The notes under the pieces: generated by a model | What the model saw: only the letters and a program-made list of their open reading frames with translations | Told to the model about the DNA's origin: nothing | Databases searched by the model: none | Origin: Gottfriedia acidiceleris | GTDB taxonomy: Bacteria; Bacillota; Bacilli; Bacillales; Bacillaceae_G | Assembly: GCF_002128425.1 (NCBI RefSeq) | Contig: NZ_NESS01000021.1 | Coordinates: forward strand, 1-39,091 | Reading direction: 5' to 3' | DNA: 39,091 bases | Part shown: one piece after another, positions 9,315-16,357 of the stretch | Layout of the letters: each line of letters opens with the position of its first letter | Position numbering within the stretch: the first letter of the stretch is position 1 | Position numbers and translations under genes: made by a program

Positions 9315-10208
9315 TCAAGAAAGAAAATAACTTTCAGCTAGTTCCCTAACCGTCTCACGCTCAATGTCATCACTTAACTTAGCGATAATTGTGCGTTCAA
9401 TTGCTCGAAGTACAGGTATATGAACAGATAAATCACATGCGTCAAGTACACCACGAATACTTGCTGCATCTTCACTAATTCTTCCTTCACTCGCTAATGG
9501 AATTAAATCACTTGAAAAGCTTGTGAATTTCTTCAGTAGATCTTCATCTTTTAGCTCTGATTCATCTTTTAATAACTGAAGTAATGATTCCCCGTTTATA
9601 TATGGAACATCTATAATAATGAAGCGGTTTTTTAAGGCTTCATTTAATTCGCTTGTTCCTACATATCCTTCATTTATTGCAGCGATTACTCTAAAGTTTT
9701 CGTCACCTTTTACTACTTCTTGAGTAAATGGATTTGTAATCATTTTTCGATAATCTAGTGCACCATGTAGTAATGGTAATGTTTCTGGCTTAGCCATGTT
9801 AATTTCATCGATATATAAAATATGACCTTTCTTCATTGCTTTCATTAAAGGTCCATCGATGAATACCACTTCAGATCCGTTTGTATTAGAAGCAATTGTG
9901 TTGTATCCAACAATACCTTCTAAATCTAAATCGACTGAACAGTTTATGCTATGCATCGGTTGAAAAAGCATTTTTGAAAGAGTCTCAGCTAAAACTGTTT
10001 TACCACTTCCTGTAGGACCTTTTAATAAAATATTTTTACCAAGAAGCAGGGCAGTGATCGCATCTTCTAAAATCGTTTTGTCTTGGGAAACGTATTGCTT
10101 TGTACCAATTAATAATTGCTCTTCTTTAAGAACTTTTTGAATTTGTTCGTTATATATTAAATTTAATTTTTCATTAATCGAACTAGAAAGATTTAGTTGT
10201 GTATTCAT
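9315..10208 (-). CDS. yojN: MoxR-type AAA+ ATPase (YojN-like)
   Basis: A 297-residue AAA+ ATPase of the MoxR/NorQ/CbbQ group. Walker A is GPTGSGKT at residues 64-71, Walker B LYIDEIN at 131-137, sensor 1 lies in FRVIAAINEG, and ALKNRFIIIDVPY carries the probable arginine finger. These proteins work as hexamers with a VWA partner, here the next gene, to remodel a client enzyme. The ATG has AAGGAGTAATTT just upstream. It is divergent from pflB across 386 bases that contain a Rex-like operator and a 23-bp dyad, so low-oxygen or redox control is possible but not shown. Confidence 0.88.
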   Translation of the reverse strand: MNTQLNLSSSINEKLNLIYNEQIQKVLKEEQLLIGTKQYVSQDKTILEDAITALLLGKNILLKGPTGSGKTVLAETLSKMLFQPMHSINCSVDLDLEGIVGYNTIASNTNGSEVVFIDGPLMKAMKKGHILYIDEINMAKPETLPLLHGALDYRKMITNPFTQEVVKGDENFRVIAAINEGYVGTSELNEALKNRFIIIDVPYINGESLLQLLKDESELKDEDLLKKFTSFSSDLIPLASEGRISEDAASIRGVLDACDLSVHIPVLRAIERTIIAKLSDDIERETVRELAESYFLS

Positions 10209-10285
10209 AAATTACTCCTTTATATAAACATTGTTCAATTGGATTATTCATTTGTGTAATAACCATAGTATTATCGCATATCCGG

Positions 10286-10308
10286 ATTGTGAATGTCTTG
10301 TCCACAAT
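10286..10308. promoter_or_regulatory. 23-bp dyad ATTGTG-N11-CACAAT upstream of yojN
   Basis: ATTGTG (10286-10291) and CACAAT (10303-10308) are perfect inverted 6-mers. The half-site resembles Rex (TTGTGA) and Fnr/CRP (TGTGA), but the spacing is about three bases too long for an 18-bp Rex site and does not fit the TGTGA-N6-TCACA Fnr/CRP spacing, so the cognate regulator is unclear. Confidence 0.35.
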
Positions 10309-10461
10309 TTTTAATGAATTTGTTAATACAGTTACTATCTTTTGAGTATAACAGTTTGTTGTTTAACAGGAAAGTTTTCAGCGTGAATTACTATATATAT
10401 GAAGCAACTGTAATATAGTGGAAAGAATTAAGTGTTTATATGAGTTAACTTCACAACTACT

Positions 10462-10479
10462 TTGTTCAATGTTTCACAA
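10462..10479. promoter_or_regulatory. Rex-like operator upstream of pflB
   Basis: TTGTTCAATGTTTCACAA matches the Gram-positive Rex consensus TTGTGAAATATTTCACAA at 15 of 18 positions, with the right half-site perfect. It lies 115 bases before the pflB start. Rex senses NADH/NAD+ and represses fermentation genes in related bacteria, so the context fits. An extra TTCACAA half-site lies at 10450-10456. Confidence 0.55.
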
Positions 10480-10594
10480 TATGTTCATAATATAAACGAT
10501 TGTTTCAGTTCAGCGTATGTTAAATTATAAACGTAATCTGTTATATACTTAATTAACTTTCTGTATTATATGCAAATAGAGGAGGAGTAATACG

Positions 10595-12820
10595 ATGGAA
10601 CAATGGAGACAATTTGAAACTGGACGATGGGAAAAAACGATTGATGTAAGGGACTTTATTCAAAAAAATGTTAAAACTTACCTAGGGGATGAATCCTTTC
10701 TTTTAGGCCCAACGGATGCAACTAACAAACTATGGGATATAGTACTTAAACTATCTAAAGAAGAACGCCAAAAGGGCGGAGTTTTAGATATGGATACGAA
10801 AATTGTATCTACGATTACTTCACATGAACCAGGATACTTAGAGAAAGAATTAGAACAAATTGTTGGATTCCAAACAGATAAACCTTTTAAAAGATCATTA
10901 CAACCGTTTGGTGGGATTCGAATGGCTGAAGCATCATGCGAGTCTTATGGTTATAAAGTTGATGATGAAATAAGTAAAATATTTACAGAATATCGAAAAA
11001 CACATAATCAAGGCGTATTTGATGCTTATACATCAGAAATGAAAGCAGCAAGACGTTCTGGAGTTATTACCGGTCTACCTGATGCATACGGTCGTGGAAG
11101 AATTATAGGAGATTATAGAAGGGTGGCGTTGTATGGGGTAGATCGACTTATTAAAGATAAAATTGATGCATTAAATAAAACGACAAGTGTTATGTCAGAA
11201 GAAGTAATAAGAGATCGTGAAGAACTAAATGAACAAATTCGTGCATTAAATGAATTAAAACTAATGGCAAAAAAGCATGGATTTGATATTGCTAATCCTG
11301 CAACAAATGCAAAAGAAGCATTCCAATGGTTATATTTTGGCTATTTAGCAGCAATAAAAGAGCAAAATGGAGCTGCTATGAGTTTAGGGCGAGTTTCAAC
11401 ATTTTTAGATATATATATTGAACGAGATCTTGAAGAAAATACTTTATCCGAACAAAACGCCCAAGAATTAGTCGATCATTTTGTAATGAAACTAAGATTA
11501 GTCAAGTTCGCTCGTACTCCTGATTATAATGAATTATTTTCTGGCGATCCTACTTGGGTAACAGAGTCAATCGGTGGAATGGGAATAGATGGACGTCCAC
11601 TTGTAACAAAAAATTCATTCCGGTTTTTAAATACATTAGATAACTTAGGACCAGCTCCAGAACCTAACTTAACTGTCCTTTGGTCAGCAAAACTACCAGT
11701 TGGATTTAAACAATATTGCGCTAAAATGTCAATTAAAACTAGCTCGATTCAATATGAAAATGATGATATCATGCGTCCGGAATATGGTGATGATTATGGT
11801 ATTGCTTGCTGCGTTTCGGCTATGACAATTGGTAAACAAATGCAATTCTTTGGAGCACGTGCAAATCTTGCTAAAGCATTATTATATGCAATTAACGGTG
11901 GTAAAGACGAAAAGTCAAAAGCCCAAGTAGCACCTATGTATGCTCCGATTACATCTGAGTATCTAGACTATGAAGAAGTAAAAATTAAGTTCGACGTTTT
12001 ATTAGATTGGTTAGCAGGCTTATATGTTAATACATTAAATTGTATCCACTATATGCATGATAAATATAGCTATGAACGAATTGAAATGGCATTACATGAT
12101 ACAAATATAAAACGTACAATGGCAACAGGTATTGCAGGCTTGTCAGTATGTGCGGATTCATTATCAGCTATTAAACATGCAAAAGTTAAAACAATTCGCG
12201 ATGAGAATGGCATCGTTGTTGATTTTGAAATTGAAGGAGAGTATCCAAAGTACGGGAACAACGATGATCTTGTAGATGATATTGCAGTAGAACTTGTTGA
12301 AAGTTTTATGGCAAAAGTTAGAAAGCATAAAACGTATCGTAATTCAATTCATACTACTTCAGTATTAACAATTACGTCTAATGTTGTTTATGGTAAAAAG
12401 ACAGGTAATACACCGGACGGAAGAAAAGCAGGTGAACCTTTTGCTCCTGGTGCAAATCCGTTACATGGTCGCGATACAAACGGAGCTCTAGCATCTTTAA
12501 GTTCAGTAGCAAAATTACCTTACGAAGATGCACAAGATGGAATTTCAAATACTTTCTCAATCGTTCCAAAAGCTTTAGGTAAAGATGAGGGCACACAAAT
12601 ATTAAACTTAGTAGCAATGTTAGATGGATATACAGAAAAAGGTGGTCATCACTTAAACGTAAATGTATTTAATAGAGAAACTTTAATGGATGCGATGGAA
12701 CATCCTGAAGAATATCCACAATTAACGATCAGAGTTTCTGGTTATGCAGTTAACTTTATAAAACTAACTAGGGAACAACAAATTGATGTAATAAATAGAA
12801 CTTTCCACGGTTCTATGTAA
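10595..12820 (+). CDS. pflB: Formate C-acetyltransferase (pyruvate formate-lyase)
   Basis: Cleaves pyruvate with CoA to acetyl-CoA and formate under anaerobic conditions, using a glycyl radical. All key parts are visible: adjacent catalytic cysteines Cys405-Cys406 in GIACCVSAM, and the C-terminal glycyl radical loop RVSGYAV with Gly716, 26 residues from the end. At 741 residues it is close to the E. coli and B. cereus enzymes. The start is set by GAGGAGGAG ahead of the ATG at 10595. The activase gene pflA follows after a hairpin. The 386-base divergent region with a Rex-like site suggests redox control of the operon. Confidence 0.97.
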   Translation: MEQWRQFETGRWEKTIDVRDFIQKNVKTYLGDESFLLGPTDATNKLWDIVLKLSKEERQKGGVLDMDTKIVSTITSHEPGYLEKELEQIVGFQTDKPFKRSLQPFGGIRMAEASCESYGYKVDDEISKIFTEYRKTHNQGVFDAYTSEMKAARRSGVITGLPDAYGRGRIIGDYRRVALYGVDRLIKDKIDALNKTTSVMSEEVIRDREELNEQIRALNELKLMAKKHGFDIANPATNAKEAFQWLYFGYLAAIKEQNGAAMSLGRVSTFLDIYIERDLEENTLSEQNAQELVDHFVMKLRLVKFARTPDYNELFSGDPTWVTESIGGMGIDGRPLVTKNSFRFLNTLDNLGPAPEPNLTVLWSAKLPVGFKQYCAKMSIKTSSIQYENDDIMRPEYGDDYGIACCVSAMTIGKQMQFFGARANLAKALLYAINGGKDEKSKAQVAPMYAPITSEYLDYEEVKIKFDVLLDWLAGLYVNTLNCIHYMHDKYSYERIEMALHDTNIKRTMATGIAGLSVCADSLSAIKHAKVKTIRDENGIVVDFEIEGEYPKYGNNDDLVDDIAVELVESFMAKVRKHKTYRNSIHTTSVLTITSNVVYGKKTGNTPDGRKAGEPFAPGANPLHGRDTNGALASLSSVAKLPYEDAQDGISNTFSIVPKALGKDEGTQILNLVAMLDGYTEKGGHHLNVNVFNRETLMDAMEHPEEYPQLTIRVSGYAVNFIKLTREQQIDVINRTFHGSM

Positions 12821-12837
12821 AAATCTCTGTATTTCAT

Positions 12838-12865
12838 GCCTAGTGGGGGAAGTGCTCCACTAGGC
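12838..12865 (+). terminator. Intercistronic hairpin between pflB and pflA
   Basis: GCCTAGTGG (12838-12846) pairs perfectly with CCACTAGGC (12857-12865) over a 10-base loop. The T-run behind it is broken (TCTAATGTTTT), so it more likely stabilises the 3' end of abundant pflB mRNA or ends only part of the transcripts before pflA. Confidence 0.6.
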
Positions 12866-12913
12866 TCTAATGTTTTACTAAATCAGTAAAAACTATTTAA
12901 GAGGTGAATGGCA

Positions 12914-13663
12914 ATGATTTCAGGGAATATACATTCTATTGAAACTTGTGGAACTGTCGATGGACCAGGTCTAAGATATGTAATCTTTACTCAAGGATGT
13001 TTATTAAGATGTCAATATTGTCATAACGCAGATACTTGGAAAATTGGCGCAGGTATAGAAATGTCTGTTGATCAATTAATGAAGGATATTAAGACATATA
13101 TCCCATTTATGAGATCATCTGGAGGTGGCGTTACAGTTAGTGGTGGAGAACCTTTATTACAATTAGACTTTCTATTAGATATGTTTAAATCATGTAAAAA
13201 AAATGGGATTCATACAACGATCGATACATCTGGCGGATGTTTCAGTGCTGATCCAATTTTTCTTTCAAAATTAGACGAGGTATTAGAATACACTGATTTA
13301 GTATTATTAGACTTAAAGCATTTTGATGAAAAAAAACATATAAAGCTTACTGGTAAATCAAATGAGCAGATTAAAAACTTTGCTAAATACTTGGGAAAAA
13401 AAAATATCCCCGTTTGGATTCGGCATGTTTTAGTTCCTGGAATTACCGACGCAGAAGATGATTTAATAAAACTAGGTGGATTTATAAATACTTTAAGTAA
13501 TGTGGAGAAAGTAGAGATTTTACCGTATCATCAATTAGGGGTCTATAAATGGGAAGCGTTAGGATTAAAATATCCTTTAAAAGATATTCAACCACCTTCA
13601 GATGAAAGTGTTAATCATGCTTATCAATTATTAACTCATAAGAAAGAATTACAAATTTGTTAA
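12914..13663 (+). CDS. pflA: Pyruvate formate-lyase-activating enzyme (radical SAM)
   Basis: A radical S-adenosylmethionine enzyme that installs the glycyl radical on PflB. The [4Fe-4S] motif C-x3-C-x2-C is visible in GCLLRCQYCHN, followed by the SAM-binding SGGGVTVSGGEPLLQ region. Its 249 residues match the family. The start is placed at the ATG at 12914 because GAGGTGA (12901-12907) abuts the earlier in-frame ATG at 12908 with no spacer, and MxSGNIHSIETCGT fits the family N-terminus. It is transcribed with or just behind pflB and closed by a long terminator. Confidence 0.95.
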   Translation: MISGNIHSIETCGTVDGPGLRYVIFTQGCLLRCQYCHNADTWKIGAGIEMSVDQLMKDIKTYIPFMRSSGGGVTVSGGEPLLQLDFLLDMFKSCKKNGIHTTIDTSGGCFSADPIFLSKLDEVLEYTDLVLLDLKHFDEKKHIKLTGKSNEQIKNFAKYLGKKNIPVWIRHVLVPGITDAEDDLIKLGGFINTLSNVEKVEILPYHQLGVYKWEALGLKYPLKDIQPPSDESVNHAYQLLTHKKELQIC

Positions 13664-13680
13664 AAAAACTAATTCCTTTG

Positions 13681-13735
13681 AACTGTCCTTTAAATGTATG
13701 TAGGCGTCTAACATTTAAAGGATAGTTTATTTTGA
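13681..13735 (+). terminator. Terminator of the pflBA operon
   Basis: A 17-bp stem pairs AACTGTCCTTTAAATGT (13681-13697) with 13711-13727, with one non-Watson-Crick position, followed by TATTTT. Confidence 0.85.
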
Positions 13736-13840
13736 TAGCTTTTTATTTTTATTTAGACGTTTGACTAAAATAAATTTGTGGTTCGTGAATATAATGAAAA
13801 ATAGTTATTTATAGTCTCTTATTTTAAAGGGTGAATTTTT

Positions 13841-14020
13841 ATGAAGGAGTTTCGATTTTCGTGGTATGTTTTACTAGATGATCAAAATGGGATCGAAGGG
13901 GGATCTTTTGTTCGAGGAGAAAAAATTGAAGATGAAATGCATCGAATAAAAGAAAAACTTAGTAAGGAATATTATGTTAGACCGTCTTCGGTTTATATTA
14001 TGGAGTCAAGTGAAATTTAA
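13841..14020 (+). CDS. Small hypothetical protein, 59 residues
   Basis: A short reading frame starting with ATG behind AAAGGGTGA at about 6-8 bases and ending TAA, closed by a terminator 80 bases on. The product begins MKEFRFSWYVLLDDQNGIEG and ends RPSSVYIMESSEI. It is charged, soluble-looking and has no signal peptide or membrane segment; the order beta-rich start, GGSFVRGEKIEDEM turn, short helix (HRIKEKLSKEYY), beta end would suit a small alpha/beta fold. I do not recognise the family. It lies between pflA and convergent yfhE, in its own unit. The ribosome site, natural composition and own terminator support a real gene. Confidence 0.6.
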   Translation: MKEFRFSWYVLLDDQNGIEGGSFVRGEKIEDEMHRIKEKLSKEYYVRPSSVYIMESSEI

Positions 14021-14099
14021 TTAAGATATTGTAATTTTTGCAAGATTTCTATCGGGAGTATTTGAGTATTTCTGACTATAAAGTTATTTTAGAAAAATA

Positions 14100-14127
14100 A
14101 AAAAGGCTTCCTAAGAAAGCCTTTTTG
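14100..14127. terminator. Bidirectional terminator between the 59-residue gene and yfhE
   Basis: AAAAAGGCTT (14100-14109) pairs with AAGCCTTTTT (14117-14126). Both strands give a T-rich run, so it serves the plus-strand gene at 13841 and the minus-strand yfhE. Confidence 0.85.
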
Positions 14128-14134
14128 AATAAAA

Positions 14135-14260
14135 TTATTTGCCTACTCCATTAAAATTAGTATAGCCTGCAGCACGGTCAGCTCGTTTAAATTCTTTTGC
14201 ATATAATACTTCTTGAGTAGCACTTAAATTACGTCTCGTTTTATCTTTTCGTTTATCCAC
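14135..14260 (-). CDS. yfhE: YfhE family small protein
   Basis: A 41-residue basic peptide, MDKRKDKTRRNLSATQEVLY then AKEFKRADRAAGYTNFNGVGK. It resembles the YfhE family of short Bacillus proteins of unknown function, which share the S-x-x-QEVxYxxEFKxADRAxGY core; the position next to the yfhF-recX group is also that of yfhE in B. subtilis. The start is GTG, seven bases behind AGGTG. It has its own terminator and is read in the same direction as the GNAT gene upstream of it. No domain or activity can be assigned. Confidence 0.75.
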   Translation of the reverse strand: MDKRKDKTRRNLSATQEVLYAKEFKRADRAAGYTNFNGVGK

Positions 14261-14329
14261 AAAAATACACCTCGCTAAGTATTAAAATCCTTAGTAAGTC
14301 TCTCCATTTTTTGAGGTGGATATACTCTA

Positions 14330-14890
14330 TTATGCTTCTTTTAAATGTGATACTTCAGTTTGTTGATAATCTTCACGCATTGTATGCAATAAATAATTAT
14401 CTTTAGTAATTTCAAATAGATCATAAATTTCTTCACTTTGATTAATTTCATCATATAGGCACTTACGTGACTCGTTCGCTAAAGTTGCGTATGGTAGTTT
14501 ACTTGCAGCATAAAAAGAACGTTTATTCACTTTACGAATACGCATGAAAATAGAGTTTATTCCTAAATCATGAAATAACTCATGGAAGAAAGCGTCTTTT
14601 GCTGGTTTGTTATAACCCATGCCATGATAAGGTTTGCCTAACCAAGTTCCTAAAAAACCATATCCGTCTTCGATATCATGTAATGAGATATTGCCAATAG
14701 GGTTACCCCACTCGTCTAAGATTGTTCTAGATATCATTTTTCCTTGTTCTTCTAGTTCAATTGCTTGCTTTGTAATAAATAGAAATTCTTCGTAAGAATT
14801 TGCTTTATGGCGCACAAAGGGAAAGACATCAGGGTGCACCATAAGTTCAAAAAGTACAGAACAATCTTGTAAATCGCGCTGTTTAAGCAT
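14330..14890 (-). CDS. GNAT family acetyltransferase (RimJ/RimL-like)
   Basis: A 186-residue GNAT protein closest in look to the RimJ/RimL and ribosomal-protein or small-molecule acetyltransferase group: IGNISLHDIEDGYGFLGTWLGKPYHGMGYNKPAK at about residues 65-98, with HGMGYN as the acetyl-CoA loop, then LGINSIFMRIRKVNKRSFYAASKLPY, the usual N-x-x-S motif. The ATG follows GAGGAGGAG. It is unusual in having a long structured leader on the minus strand: a tRNA-like fold, two stem-loops and an attenuator-like hairpin just before the ribosome site. The substrate is unknown. The C-terminal 35 residues, rich in acidic residues, go beyond the core fold. Confidence 0.8.
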   Translation of the reverse strand: MLKQRDLQDCSVLFELMVHPDVFPFVRHKANSYEEFLFITKQAIELEEQGKMISRTILDEWGNPIGNISLHDIEDGYGFLGTWLGKPYHGMGYNKPAKDAFFHELFHDLGINSIFMRIRKVNKRSFYAASKLPYATLANESRKCLYDEINQSEEIYDLFEITKDNYLLHTMREDYQQTEVSHLKEA

Positions 14891-14911
14891 CTCTACTCCT
14901 CCTCATAATAA

Positions 14912-14938
14912 GGGTAGCGAAAGAAGGTTACGCCACCC
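14912..14938 (-). terminator. Attenuator-like hairpin just before the GNAT ribosome site
   Basis: On the minus strand GGGTGGCG (14938-14931) pairs with CGCTACCC (14919-14912), 8 bp with one G-U, then TTATTAT and at once the GAGGAGGAG ribosome site. Two more stems precede it: GTGCATTA/TAATGCAC between 15028 and 14986, and AGGACT/AGTCCT between 14980 and 14953. This chain suggests a regulated leader. Confidence 0.5.
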
Positions 14939-15035
14939 GCGAAATTTTTGTGAGGACTAAACATTAAAATTTAAAGTCCTGTGAAGTGCATTAGCTATGA
15001 ATAAATTATGAATAATTTTTTAATGCACCCTAAAA

Positions 15036-15105
15036 TTTCGGGGTGGGAATCGAACCCACTAGGACCAGCGATTTACTGGTGGCTCACCATTTGCCTTTCC
15101 CGTTA
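15036..15105 (-). ncRNA. tRNA-like element (non-canonical, possible tRNA relic)
   Basis: Read on the minus strand this 70-base stretch folds like a tRNA: a T-arm GTGGG-TTCGATT-CCCAC (15059-15043) with canonical T-loop; a D-arm GGC-AAATGGTGA-GCC (15095-15081) with the loop GG; and an anticodon-type stem ACCAG/CTGGT closing a 7-base loop TAAATCG. The acceptor pairs TAACGGG (15105-15099) with CCCGAAA (15042-15036) but has two A-A mismatches. It also lacks U33, the spacer at position 26 and an encoded CCA, so it should not decode normally. It may be a decayed tRNA gene, a tRNA-like small RNA such as the tRNA-Other described in B. cereus, or part of the leader of the next gene. Confidence 0.6.
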
Positions 15106-15109
15106 AAAT

Positions 15110-15115
15110 ACTATA
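15110..15115 (-). promoter_or_regulatory. -10 element of a putative promoter for the tRNA-like leader
   Basis: TATAGT on the minus strand (15115-15110) would start RNA at or within a few bases of the 5' end of the tRNA-like fold at 15105. No good -35 hexamer lies at 17 bases; the dyad at 15121-15138 covers that space. Confidence 0.4.
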
Positions 15116-15120
15116 TAAGA

Positions 15121-15138
15121 AAAGTGTTTTAACACTTT
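15121..15138. promoter_or_regulatory. 18-bp operator-like dyad AAAGTGTT-TT-AACACTTT
   Basis: Two perfect 8-base inverted arms separated by two bases. The loop is too short for an RNA hairpin, so a dimeric DNA-binding protein site is more likely. It lies 6-23 bases upstream of the TATAGT box, overlapping the -35 space of the promoter for the tRNA-like leader. Confidence 0.5.
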
Positions 15139-15207
15139 CTATTTAATTTACCGCATAAAGTCTTACACTACTATAATAAACGATTTTGTTCAAATTGCAA
15201 ACTAATA

Positions 15208-16338
15208 TTATTCGATATTTTTATACACAATTCTACCATCTATGACAGTGAGTAATGGTTTAGCCATATAATGAAACGGATGATGGGACCATAATACTAC
15301 ATCACCATCTTTACCAATTTCTAAGCTACCAATTCTATGTGATAGATTAAGGTTTTTTGCTGGATTGATTGTAATTGCTTTTAAAGCTTCGAGTTCAGGT
15401 AAACCTTCTCGAACTGCTATAGCTGCACATACATTTAAATACTGAATTGGTGTATACGGATGGTCAGTTGTAATTGAAATACTTACCCCAATATCAGCAA
15501 GAGCTTTGTATGTAGTCCAGGATTTATTTTTTAATTCGATTTTTGAACGTCTAGTTAATGTAGGACCAACAGATACTTGAAGGTTTCGATCCTTTAGATG
15601 GTCAACAATTAAATGACCTTCTGTACAATGTTCAATTCGTATATCTAAGTTAAATTCTTCGCCAAAACGTATAGCTGATAAAATATCATCTGCACGATGA
15701 GCATGAATTCGTACTGGAATTTCTCTATTTAAAGCTTTGATAATTGGTAAAATTCGAAAGTCATCTGGGTTATGCGAGTTTTTAGCTTCATAGAAAGCTT
15801 CCCGAAGCATTCCCATAATACCCATTCTAGTAATTGATTCTTTATTACCGTTACTGTGTGTTCTTTTTGGATTTTCACCAAAAGCGATTTTCAATCCAGA
15901 CGGCTCTTGAATAATTATTTGATCTACACTTTTACCATATGTTTTAATTGTACAAGTTGTTCCTCCGATTACATTGCCACTACCAGGCATGATATGAGCT
16001 GTTGTAATTCCATGTTGGATTGCATCAGTAAAAGCAACATCAAGTGGCAATATCCCATCCATTGATCGAATATGTGGAGTCAATACTTCAATTGTTTCAT
16101 TCGCATCATTTCCAGCCCAACCAGTTCCTTCATCATACAGCCCTAAGTGAGTGTGTACATCAATAAAGCCTGGAAAAAGTGGCTTACCTGCACATTCTAT
16201 GACAATCGTTTGATCTTCTATCGAAAAAATCTCAGGTGCAATTTCTTTAATTTTCCCATTTTCAATTAACAAATCATGGTTATATAAAACCTGAGATGTA
16301 ATCGGGAAAATGGTTGCATTTTTAAATAATAGATTCAT
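15208..16338 (-). CDS. Amidohydrolase family metal-dependent hydrolase (imidazolonepropionase-like)
   Basis: A 376-residue cytoplasmic enzyme of the amidohydrolase superfamily. The beta-barrel metal ligands are visible: HTH at residues 62-64 in PGFIDVHTHLG, His212/His214 in RIHAHRADD, His237 in IEHCTEGH, and Asp292 in ITTDHPYTP. The small beta domain is split between the N-terminus (NATIFPITSQ) and the C-terminus (GKDGDVVLWSHHPF). The overall look is imidazolonepropionase-like or prolidase-like; the substrate is not known. The start is the ATG at 16338 with GAAAGGA ahead of it; a TTG further up lies inside that ribosome site. It follows yfhF by 19 bases and is likely cotranscribed with it. 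Confidence 0.85.
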   Translation of the reverse strand: MNLLFKNATIFPITSQVLYNHDLLIENGKIKEIAPEIFSIEDQTIVIECAGKPLFPGFIDVHTHLGLYDEGTGWAGNDANETIEVLTPHIRSMDGILPLDVAFTDAIQHGITTAHIMPGSGNVIGGTTCTIKTYGKSVDQIIIQEPSGLKIAFGENPKRTHSNGNKESITRMGIMGMLREAFYEAKNSHNPDDFRILPIIKALNREIPVRIHAHRADDILSAIRFGEEFNLDIRIEHCTEGHLIVDHLKDRNLQVSVGPTLTRRSKIELKNKSWTTYKALADIGVSISITTDHPYTPIQYLNVCAAIAVREGLPELEALKAITINPAKNLNLSHRIGSLEIGKDGDVVLWSHHPFHYMAKPLLTVIDGRIVYKNIE

Positions 16339-16357
16339 GATAAATCCTTTCAAAATA

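Noticed and set aside
14891-15105. T-box riboswitch for the GNAT gene
   Set aside because: GGGTGG precedes a terminator-like hairpin, but the rest of the T-box core (GGGTGGNACCGCG) and a stem I with specifier loop are not visible.
15036-15105. Ordinary tRNA gene
   Set aside because: Acceptor mismatches, A at position 33, missing spacer 26 and no CCA exclude a normal decoding tRNA, so it is reported as tRNA-like only.
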